Assembly: GCA_033239005.1 (NCBI GenBank)
Contig: BSQZ01000016.1
Span: 47,531-111,530, forward strand
Reading direction: 5' to 3'
Length of the DNA stretch: 64,000 nucleotides
DNA from: Lamellibrachia satsuma
Lineage: Eukaryota > Annelida > Polychaeta > Sabellida > Siboglinidae
A model generated the notes under the pieces. It had not been told where the DNA came from, did not search any database, and saw nothing but the letters and a program-made list of their open reading frames with translations. Positions 42,517 to 51,752 of this stretch are shown in pieces (positions within the stretch are counted from its first letter, which is position 1; the number at the start of each line of letters is the position of its first letter). The position numbers were made by a program, and so were the translations under genes.

Positions 42517-42583
42517 CCGTGACCGTTGTAAGACAATCACAAATATTATTCTCTTGACGAGATAACATCCACCGGTAACCAAG

Positions 42584-42901
42584 ATGATGGACGAAGCTTT
42601 TTTTGAGAAACAGTTCACTCGGATCAACGACAGGTTTTCCTTCGCCTGTCGCCAGGTGGCGCTCATCAACAACGAGATGGAGGCTCTGAGAGTGCGCTAC
42701 GAACGCGCTGAGAAGAACAGAGAGAGGGCGTTTTTGTACAGCCAGCGACTGCGTCTGATTGTACTCGAGGGCACGCGCACCATGTTCTACGAGTACGCGA
42801 CTGCGTGTTCCGACAGATTAGCCTCGCTGCACGAAGAAATGATTCTCAGTGACACTTCAACGGACGAACCGGAGACCAGCTACAGTTCGTCCTGGCTGTA
42901 G
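42584..42901 (+). CDS. Small intronless gene, copy 2 (105 aa, unknown family)
   Basis: Intact. Start ATGATGGACGAAGC lies 75 nt after the TATA box. It differs from copy 3 at only a few residues: FSFACR for FAYACR, NNEMEA for NSEMEA, a two-residue deletion (SD) in the acidic tail and SYSSSWL for SDSSSWL. The centre (RYERAEKNRERAFLYSQRLR) is highly charged and likely helical. Its 3' flank has lost the AATAAA seen after copy 4 (it reads AACGAA), and a 38-bp minisatellite has grown from that point. No recognised domain. Confidence 0.72.
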   Translation: MMDEAFFEKQFTRINDRFSFACRQVALINNEMEALRVRYERAEKNRERAFLYSQRLRLIVLEGTRTMFYEYATACSDRLASLHEEMILSDTSTDEPETSYSSSWL

Positions 42902-43020
42902 TTTGTCTGCAGGTCGTATGATAAAACAAACGGTTCTTCTCAGAGCCAAACAGTTCTTCACAAAAGACACGTTGCTATTCGATATTGCTGTTAGAAAATT
43001 ACCATCCCTTTAATCCTTGT

Positions 43021-43248
43021 CAACGAAGAAACAATGTAGATGCCCGATGTACTCCTATCAATGAAGAAACAATGTAGATGCCCGATGTACTCCTATCAAC
43101 GAAGAAACAATGTAGATGCCCGATGTACTCCTATCAACGAAGAAACAATGTAGACGTCCGATGTACTCCTATCAGTGAAGAAACAATGTAGATACCCGAT
43201 GTACTCCTATCAACGAAGAAACAATGTAGACGTCCGATGTATTCCTAT
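43021..43248 (+). repeat. 38-bp minisatellite, six copies
   Basis: Units of CAACGAAGAAACAATGTAGA plus TGCCCGATGTACTCCTAT. A single unit lies at the same place after copy 3 (45,838). Confidence 0.92.
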
Positions 43249-43339
43249 CCAGAAATACACATATTTAAAAATTGGAACATCTAGAATTATTTTGGTATTA
43301 CTATTTCAATATATACAACGATAAACCAAAATAAAATTT

Positions 43340-43960
43340 TAATTATTTCTTAATGACAGTATACTTGACTATTGTAATTCCCTTAATTACAATATTGCCA
43401 TGAATGTTATCTTAAAACTTCAACGTGTACAAAACTGTTTGGTAAGGGTAGTTACCCGGTGTTCTCGTTTCTCTCACTCAGTGCTACTTCTTAAATCATT
43501 GCACTGACTCCCTGTCCGATATCGTGTTATTTTTAAGATCAACAAGTACTTTCCTCCAAACAACCAGCATATTTACATTCACTGCTCACTCCTGCAAGAC
43601 AGCTTCGGCAACTTCGATCATTTAATTCCAATCTACTTTTTGTTCCCAGTGTTAAGACAAATGTTAGAATTAGAGCTTTTTCAGTTGCTGCACCGACTCT
43701 GTGGAACTCATTCCCTGTTAGTGTTGTGTCTGTGTGAAATATAACAACATTTCGCCGTAAACTAAAAACCCACCTGTTTAAAGTTCTTTATCCTCCATAG
43801 CTCCTCAGCGTACCAATCCAACTGTTTACAACTGAAACTACTTATCGATTATGAACTGCTTAACTCCTTTTGTTTTGGTGAGCTGCCGAGCTTGGGTCTC
43901 CCGAGGATTTTAGCGCAATAGAAGTATTTTATATATTACTGTTATATTATAAATTTGATT
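43340..43960 (+). mobile_element. Second LINE type (L2/jockey-like), 3' fragment
   Basis: Frames read LDYCNSLNYNIAMNV, LQRVQNCLVRVVTR, LPVRYRVIFKI and PTLWNSFPVSV-like in pieces, the typical RT C-terminal region of L2/jockey LINEs, and end in GAGGATTTTAGCGCAATAGA and TATT. Only the last 80 bp are present after copy 3 (from 45,882), so copy 3's unit lost the rest by deletion. Confidence 0.72.
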
Positions 43961-44261
43961 ATTCACACGTATGCATATTTTACGCAATGTGCGTAACATT
44001 GTAGGTGTAAACGGCTTCATGCGTTACGCTTTTTATGATTACTTTCCAAAGTGCACACATTCCCCGCATTCCTACACAACACACAATTGTGAATGGAATA
44101 TACATTATTAAATGGAGTATAAATAGGTAATTGCACTATGCACATACATGTAATGTGACTGATACTTGATTGGATGCTACACACACGTACGGACGCACGC
44201 ACGAACACCTTCATTTCAACGAATCGTGCAATATTTGTTAATTACTCAAATAGAACTGTGC

Positions 44262-44472
44262 CATAAAGATTTAACAAGATTGTCATCCACGGTAACACAA
44301 CCAGTTGGCAAGTGAACAAGGAAACCATTGGCTTATCGAGAGTCCAACATCTATGTGTAATTCGCCAGTCTGAGATATTTGTCAATTTAGCTCATAAACA
44401 AATTCACGCTGCTAGCATTTACAGTACTGGTTACAAACTATTACGCTGGGCTTCACATGTGAGGCAAACCAT
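44262..44472 (-). mobile_element. CR1-like LINE 3' end fragment
   Basis: Reverse orientation; contains TTTAACAAGATTGTCATCC and CATTGGCTTATCGAGAGTCC. Repeated at 46,248-46,458 as part of the tandem unit. Confidence 0.75.
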
Positions 44473-45296
44473 TTAAACGTCGTGGTTAAATAAATTTACT
44501 AGTTCAAGCATCGTCAATACACGACTGGCTGGTTGAACCATCGGTGCGAACTGCCCGAGCGTTGGTACAGTTATAACGACTTTCCACAATACAACTGTAA
44601 CAACTTTCCCCAAACATAATTTGTGCAGTTGAACGCACGTGGTCAATAACAAATTCTGAATTTCAGTTTAACTTCTACTGGGCATAACCCATTACATTAT
44701 ACAGAATGTATGTTTCTAGTTTCATTTACGAAACTTAAAAAAGTGATGATATAATGTGGGCATACCAAAACATTTCTTAATTGGTTAAAAAGTAGTTTTT
44801 GTCCACATCTCATTAATTTCGTTTTCTTAACTGTAGATTTTTCAACAGGGTGTCCTCTGGTGGATTTCTAACCAACTACTGTCGATGGTGACTCCTTATA
44901 TATGCTATGTTTTCGTAATCGTAAAACGACTCTGTAGCAACTTGCCCCTGTGTGCAACTAGCCCCGGTCTCCCCTTCTACTTTGTCTCATGACTTCCTCT
45001 GGACGCATGTCAACGTTTGTCGGGCTACAACTAATTGTATCGTACAACAACTAACAAAGTAACACCTCTTGAAAGGGTGTCGTTGCTCACACGTTCTGCG
45101 CTGATGCTGGCGGAGAGACAATGTGCCACTGAAATCTTTTGTCTAACACCTATTGTCTTGTCAAATGTGAAATGACATGAAGTGACGTGGTAACTGACTC
45201 CGAGTCTTATCGAACATGACAGTCTGCCTTCTAGGGGATTTAATAGGTGAGTTATTGTCATATTTCTGAACTGCTGACATGGTGACAATGTCTACT

Positions 45297-45327
45297 ACAC
45301 CTGTCACCATCAGCAGGTGTATATAAG
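45297..45327 (+). promoter_or_regulatory. Inverted E-box pair and TATA box, small-gene copy 3
   Basis: ACACCTGTCACCATCAGCAG continues GTGT, then TATATAAG at 45,320; start codon 75 nt on. Confidence 0.78.
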
Positions 45328-45394
45328 CCGTGACCGTAGTAAGAAAATCACAAATATTATTCTCTTGACGAGATAACATCCTCCGCTAACTAAG

Positions 45395-45718
45395 ATGATG
45401 GACGAAGCTTTTTTTGAGAAACAGTTCACTCGGATCAACGACAGGTTTGCGTACGCCTGTCGCCAGGTGGCGCTCATCAACAGCGAGATGGAAGCTCTGA
45501 GAGTGCGCTATGAACGCGCCGAGAAGAACAGAGAGAGGGCGTTCTTGTACAGCCAGCGACTGCGTCTGATTGTACTCGAGGGCACGCGCACCATGTTCTA
45601 CGAGTACGCGACTGCGTGTTCCGACAGATTAGCCTCGCTGCACGAAGAAATGATTCTCAGTGACAGTGACACTTCAACGGACGAACCGGAGACTAGCGAC
45701 AGTTCGTCCTGGCTGTAG
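45395..45718 (+). CDS. Small intronless gene, copy 3 (107 aa, unknown family)
   Basis: The longest copy and my reference. MMDEAFFEKQFTRINDRFAY leads into CRQVALINSEMEALRVRYER, a charged centre AEKNRERAFLYSQRLRLIVL, then TRTMFYEYATACSDRLASLH and an acidic Ser/Thr-rich tail DSDTSTDEPETSDSSSWL. Probably two long helices (residues about 10-55 and 58-88) forming a coiled coil or helical hairpin. No signal peptide, membrane segment or known motif. No intron. It has a strong TATA promoter with an E-box dyad, which suggests sharp, regulated transcription. Changes among copies are mostly outside the centre. The family is unknown to me. Confidence 0.75.
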   Translation: MMDEAFFEKQFTRINDRFAYACRQVALINSEMEALRVRYERAEKNRERAFLYSQRLRLIVLEGTRTMFYEYATACSDRLASLHEEMILSDSDTSTDEPETSDSSSWL

Positions 45719-46247
45719 TTTGTCTGCTGGTCGTATGATAAAACAAACGGTTCTTCTCAGAGCCAAACAGTTCTTCACAAAAGACACGTTGCTATTCGAT
45801 ATTGCTGTTAGAAAATTACCATCCCTTTAATCCTTGTCAATGAAGAAACAATGTATATGCCCGACGTACTCCTATATATGGGTCTCCCGAGGATTTTAGC
45901 GCAATAGAAGTATTTTATATATTACTATTATATTATTAATTTGATTATTCACACGTATGCATATTTTACGCAATGGGCGTAACAGTGTAGGTGTCCACGG
46001 CTTCATGCGTTACGCTTTTTATGATTACTTTCCAAAGTGCACACATTCCCCGCATTCCTACACAACACACAACTGTGAATGGAATATACATTATTAAATG
46101 GAGTATAAATAGGTAATTGCACTATGCACATATATGTAATGTGACTGATACTTGATTGGATGCAACACACACGTACGGACGCACGCACGAACACCTTCAT
46201 TTCAACGAATCGTGCAATATTTGTTAATTACTCAAATAGGACTGTGC

Positions 46248-46458
46248 CATAAAGATTTAACAAGATTGTCATCCAAGGTAACACAAACAGTTGGCAAGTG
46301 AACAAGGAAACCATTGGCTTATCGAGAGTCCAACATATATGTGTAATTCGCCAGTCTGAGATATATGTCAATTTAGCTCATAAACAAATTCACGCTGCTA
46401 ACATTTACAGTACTGGTTACAAACTATTACGCTGGGCTTCACATGTGAGGCAAACCAT
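46248..46458 (-). mobile_element. CR1-like LINE 3' end fragment (tandem unit copy)
   Basis: Same as 44,262-44,472 with few differences; carried along by the tandem duplication. Confidence 0.75.
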
Positions 46459-47282
46459 TCAAACGTCGTGGTTAAATAAATTTACTAGTTCAAGCATCGT
46501 CAATACACGACTGGCTGGTTTAACCATCGGTGCGAACTGCCCGAGGGTTGGTACAGTTATAACGACTTTCCACAATACAACTGTAACAACTTTCCCCGAA
46601 CATAATTTGTGCAGTTGAACGCACGTGGTCAATAACAAATTCTGAATTTCAGTTTAACTTCTACTGGGCATAACCCATTACATTATACAGAATGTATGTT
46701 TCTAGTTTCATTTACGAAACTTAAAAAAGTGATGATATAATGTGGGCATACCAAAACATTTCTTAAATGGTTAAAAAGTAGTTTTTGTCCACATCTCATT
46801 AATTTCGTTTTCTTAACTGTAGATTTTTCAACAGGGTGTCCTCTGGTGGATTTCCAACCAACTACTGTCGATGTTCACTCCTTATATGTGCTAAGTTTTC
46901 GTAATCGTAAAACGACTCTGTAGCAACTTGCCCCTGTGTGCAACTAGCCCCGGTCTCCCCTTCTACTTTGTCTCATGACTTCCTCTGGACGCATGTCAAC
47001 GTTTGTCGGGCTACAACTAATTGTATCGTACAACAACTAACAAAGTAACACCTCTTGAAAGGGTGTCGTTGCTCACACGTTCTGCGCTGATGCTGGCGGA
47101 GAGACAATGTGCCACTGAAATCTTTTGTCTAACACCTATTGTCTTGTCAAATGTGAATTGACATGAAGTGACGTGGTAACTGACTCCGAGTCTTATCGAA
47201 CATGACAGTCTGCCTTCTAGGGGATTTAATAGGTGAGTTATTGTCATATTTCTGAAATGCTGACATGGTGACAATGTCTACT

Positions 47283-47313
47283 ACACTTGTCAGCATCAGC
47301 AGGTGTATATAAG
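47283..47313 (+). promoter_or_regulatory. E-box and TATA box, small-gene copy 4
   Basis: The left E-box is changed (ACACTTG), the right one is kept (CAGGTGT), and TATATAAG starts at 47,306. Confidence 0.75.
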
Positions 47314-47380
47314 CCATGACCGTGGTAAGACAATCACAAATATTATCCTCTTGACGAGATAACATCCACCGCTAACTAAG

Positions 47381-47698
47381 ATGATAGACGAAGCTTTTTT
47401 TGAGAAAGAGTTCACTCGGATCAACGACAGGTTTGCGTACGCCTGTCGCCAGGTGGTGCTAATCAACAGCGAGATTGAGGCTCTGAGAGTGCGCTACGAA
47501 CGCGCTGAGAAGAACAGAGAGAGGGCGTTCTTGTACAGCCAGCGACTGCGTCTGATTGTACTCGAGGGCACGCGCACCATGTTCTACGAGTACGCGACTG
47601 CGTGTTCCGACAGATTAGCCTCGCTGCACGAAGAAATGATTCTCAGTGATACTTCAACGGACGAACCGGAGACCAGCGACAGTTCGTCCTGGCTGTAG
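47381..47698 (+). CDS. Small intronless gene, copy 4 (105 aa, unknown family)
   Basis: Intact. The second Met is Ile (ATGATAGACGAAGC), so initiation at the first ATG is required. Differences from copy 3: KEFTR for KQFTR, VVLIN for VALIN, SEIEA for SEMEA, and a two-residue deletion in the acidic tail. The core after RVRYERAEK is identical. The only copy followed by a canonical AATAAA. Confidence 0.75.
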   Translation: MIDEAFFEKEFTRINDRFAYACRQVVLINSEIEALRVRYERAEKNRERAFLYSQRLRLIVLEGTRTMFYEYATACSDRLASLHEEMILSDTSTDEPETSDSSSWL

Positions 47699-47818
47699 TT
47701 TGTCTGCTGGTCGGGGTAAAAAACAAACGGTTCTTCTGAGAGCCAAACAGTTCTCCACAAAAGACACGTTGCTATTCGATATTGCTGTTAGAAACTTACC
47801 ATCCTTTTCATCCTTGTC

Positions 47819-47824
47819 AATAAA
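47819..47824 (+). terminator. Poly(A) signal of small-gene copy 4
   Basis: AATAAA 121 nt after the stop codon. Copies 2 and 3 read AACGAA and AATGAA here. Confidence 0.6.
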
Positions 47825-47830
47825 GAAATA

Positions 47831-50175
47831 AACACTTAATCAAAAATACAGTTTTAGCAAGTCTACTTCAATAAACGACAAATACTGTATAAATGTGACA
47901 AAACTACTTCACATGTGTGTAGAAATTGAAATGTAAAGCTGATCCGCGAGAAGGTTAACAGGTATAACGTAGAGTTTCGGCGTCTCCACACGTATCCGGT
48001 CCAGGGCAAACTGCGCTGGCCAACCACTAAAACCCGCCCAACTAGGTAATTTTGGAATGCCTCGGCTACCGTAGTGACCTCTGGTGAGTAAATCAACATT
48101 ACAACAATAACCCTTGTGATTGAAAGTACTAACCATACTATATCATAGCGACATATCAGGGTTACACCTTCCCCCACTTTAAATTTTAGGGGAGCATTGG
48201 TGCATGGCCCCTGGCTGATTTTTTTCCTATGCGTAGCTAGCTAATGTTAGACTCTCGAGAAGCCAATGTCCATTTTCCATCGAGAGTTGTTACTCTGAAC
48301 GGCAACAGTATTACACAGGGCAGTTAATTGTATTTCCCGAAATGGTAGCTAAAAAAATAACAATGAAGGGCAACATAGTAGTACCTTTGACGACATAGTA
48401 CCTTTGACGACATAGTGGTGAAACGCTAAAGGCGAACGCAGAGACAATAAGTCAGTGAGTTATGGGTTGATTTCTGAAAAATGTTTCTCTTGTCTTGTCT
48501 TGTTAAATCTAGGATCTTGCAAAGGGGGGGCCAAGTGGGGGCAAGTTTAATCACCCATTAGTTTACCATGTAGTAGCACAACGGAAACAAATTAAAACAT
48601 TAAGCTAAAAGTCGAGGAGGTTCACAATCAGACGGATATTTTAGGGATGATTTCTGGAAAGTGTTAGAGTTAAACAAATACTCTCAAAAAGGAGGCTTCG
48701 TTCGAACCCTCCAAACACCCTGAAGACGGCATGTACGTATACGTATATATGCACGCACGTACGCACGCACGCACGCACAAACACACACACTCTCTAGCTG
48801 GATCATGGTAAGATAGTAAGTTCTTCACACCGAACGATTATCCCGAAATCGCTACATTTGCGAAGGAACGTGTGCCGCCAATCAAACAAATTGCAAATAT
48901 CGAAGTTATTAATAACACTTTGCATAGTTAATTAATCAATCAGTATTAATCAACAAATGCATTGACTTCACTCGGCACACGGGAATTTCGGAATATTGAT
49001 TAGTAGGTCATACACGCATTCAGGGGTAAAATTAGATTAATACAGTGCGTCAATCGAAGTTACATGTCCTACATATCTACATATAGCGCAGATTTGCAGC
49101 AATATACTCACCAAATTAGCCTTCGGGAACAAGTTGATCGGTTAACAGACTATAAATAATACATGTTTTCCTGCCACATCGTGGCCAAGACGTGACGATT
49201 GTATTTCCGGTAAACCGACAAAGGCACACACAGTTGTATTCTCCTCACACAGCAGCCACGGTCAGCACACATCAACCCAACTTGTCTTCGTCAACCACGA
49301 CGGACAGTCCGTGATGATACCCCATTTGCATCAAGCTCGTACGCAAGCAGACATTTTAAATATCCTACTCGAGGAAGAATATCTCCTTTTTGTGTGCCGA
49401 TTTTTGTCTCATTCCTTTTCAAATAATCTCCTTCTTGTTGAAACATGTCTACATTTTCTAAAACAAAATGCGGATTTTCTATAGCAAAAATGCAGGTCGT
49501 CATTGAGCAAAATATGCTATATATGTTCATATAATACATCATTAGGCAAATTATGCTATTCCAAAATCTAGGCCGCCAAAGACGTTTTAATGAAGCACAA
49601 TTTGTTTAATAAAATATAATCAATATCTGTTTAATTTGTATCCCCCTCCCCCCGCATACGATAAATGGGTGTTTGTTTATATTGATATCGTGGACGAGTT
49701 GTGTCAAAAATTAGGCAAAACACGTGTCTTCAATATAAATTAAATGGAAATAAACAGTGCTATATTGTTATGCAGTTAGTGGATTGATAAGGTATGCCCG
49801 TCTTGTGTGACAGTGTGAGAGTTAAACCTCCGTCAGAGGCCCACCCACGTGATATATGGGTATTCCCATCTCAGTGCACATGTAAACGAAATATGCCTTA
49901 TGTAACAGGAATAAAACAGGTGACCCTGTGCACCAAATAAGATGCGAAGAAAATAAGTCAGTAATAGCAATACGAGATTTCATAGCTATTTTCAGACCCC
50001 TTTCCACACAAAAAACACCCCTTTTCGGGAATACCCACACCCATCTTTCCTCGTTTTATTAACGCACATGCCTGTAGTTCAACATCGTGGAGCTTACTGG
50101 TGGTTTAGAGGTCGTTAAAAAATCAGTGTCAAATTGATCAGAATACGCACGTTTTCATGGGTATAAATCGGCATC
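47831..50175. other. No gene recognised
   Basis: Includes a weak CR1 3'-end trace at 48,245-48,280 (GTTAGACTCTCGAGAAGCCA), a GCAC microsatellite at about 48,750-48,790, and a pair of ACCTTTGACGACATAGT units at 48,380. No domain-bearing frame. Confidence 0.45.
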
Positions 50176-50340
50176 TTATTTACTGCGTCTTGTACCACCA
50201 AACTGCTACTGCCTTTAGTGCACCCCGTCTATTAGCAATACAAGACTTCACGCCTAATTTACTGCGTCTTGTACCGAACTGCTAATGCCTTTAGTGCACC
50301 CCGTCTGTTGGCAATACCAGACTTCACGCCTAATTTTAGC
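50176..50340 (+). repeat. About 81-bp direct repeat, two copies
   Basis: Both copies contain ACTGCGTCTTGTACC, GCCTTTAGTGCACCCCGTCT and GACTTCACGCCTAATTT. Confidence 0.85.
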
Positions 50341-50829
50341 CCATACCTGTCAACTCTTACGCCTAAGCCGTGAGACTCACGGTTTTGCATTACATGTCAC
50401 GGTCTCATGACACAGGTTTGATATCTCACTCATATATTTTCATAATATTTAACAATGAAACTTTTGAAACAAAATGTCCCCTTTTCGCGTAAATGATACA
50501 CAGAATATATTTGTGTGTGTCGCTAGCAAAGGCCTCGGGTAATTGTACCGGTAATGTCCGCCGTTTACCGAATAGCGTGTGAAACGCGATTGGTTAACAG
50601 CTGAGCATCAACCAATTAGATTTCCTTTTGCAAAGCAGTGAAGCACGTGTTGCAGGTGAGCTTTACTGTTGAATAAACAGTGTTTTCGCATGTATCCAAA
50701 TACTTTTGACAATCACTGAGGTTCATGGGTTTGTGGTCTCACGGCATGCGGTCCTGGATCCTGGCTGAGACCATTTCTCACGTCTAGGAACCCTCCATGG
50801 GTTGACAGTTATGTAGACCCTTTTCTACA

Positions 50830-51205
50830 AAAAATACTCCTTCTGTGGGTTCCAAGAACATCCTTCGAAAAAATCCATTTTCCTGTTTTTAACCCACATG
50901 CGTCCGAATATATATATTTTATTGAACGACTGTCCTGTGCTAAAACTGTACCCGTGTTGACAGTTTAACAGATTAGGGTGGTTTATTGATCCACAAGGTG
51001 GCGTTAGAGGTACAGAAAAAAATAGTCCTTCCCTGAGTTCCAAGAACATCCTTCGAAAAAAATACATTTTCCTGTTTTTAACCCACATGCATCCGAATAT
51101 ATATGTTTCTTGAACGACTGTCCTTGGCTAAAACTGTACCCGTGTTGAAAGTCTAATAGATTAGTGTGGTTTATTGACCCACAAGGTGGCGTTAGTGGTA
51201 TTCGC
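50830..51205 (+). repeat. 188-bp direct repeat, two copies
   Basis: TTCCAAGAACATCCTTCG recurs 188 bp apart, with CCTGTTTTTAACCCACATGC, CGAACGACTGTCC-like and GATCCACAAGGTGGCGTTAG parts in each. Peptides from the reverse frames are by-products. Confidence 0.88.
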
Positions 51206-51752
51206 AATACCCGGTCACTTTACTAGCGCAGTTCGCAATTACCTGTTTATGCAAAAAAGAACAATAACAGAACAGTCGCCCCGCTTAATAGAAGCACTTC
51301 GGGCCAGAACAATATAATTCTATTTAGCGGCTGATTCATTTAAGCAGCGCCATTTTAATACATGAGAATAAGGAATGATTAAACCGTACAAACCAATGGC
51401 GGCCATATATATTATTCTACTAAGCGGTTGATTCTGTTATCCGTGATTCTCTTAAGCGGAGTCCGCTGTAGTAGTCGATAATTATGCACCTGCGAACATG
51501 CTTTGCGCAGCAGCATAAGTTCACTTAAATATGGCCATATATTTATTATTATTATTATTTTCCAAGTAACGGAAAAGTCAAACGGAGGGTACCATCTCAA
51601 AAACACTGGTACTTCCATTCGCGTGAGCCCGGAAGTACAATAATACTACCCAAAGCATGTTCGACTTTGCAGGTGGAGATGCATAGTTATCGACTACAAT
51701 CGATAGTGTTGCATCATTACATCAACTATTGCGACGCAGAAATAGTTCGGTG
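51206..51752. other. No gene recognised
   Basis: Contains a short ATT repeat at 51,542. Otherwise plain sequence. Confidence 0.4.

Larger units (their letters stand above)
37017..42900 (+). repeat. Segmental duplication, block 2
   Basis: Collinear with 18,253-24,245. The shared segments include the three terminal VPS9-gene exons, MITE A, the GTGTGACGTGACGTTATTGC stretch (21,355 / 40,324), the hairpin near 41.2 kb and the small gene. Block 2 contains a SINE insertion at 41.5-41.9 kb and an expanded 42-bp minisatellite. Confidence 0.85.
44990..46975 (+). repeat. Tandem duplication unit carrying small-gene copy 3
   Basis: The sequence from TGACTTCCTCTGGACGCATG recurs at 46,976; the period between copies 3 and 4 is 1,986 bp. 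The unit includes 5' flank, promoter, gene, 3' flank and an inverted LINE fragment. Similarity between units is very high even outside the gene. Copy 2 to copy 3 is 2,811 bp because of the extra minisatellite units and LINE body. Confidence 0.88.
46976..47830 (+). repeat. Last, partial tandem unit (small-gene copy 4)
   Basis: Begins with the same flank as 44,990 and keeps similarity to just after the poly(A) signal near 47,824. Confidence 0.85.
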
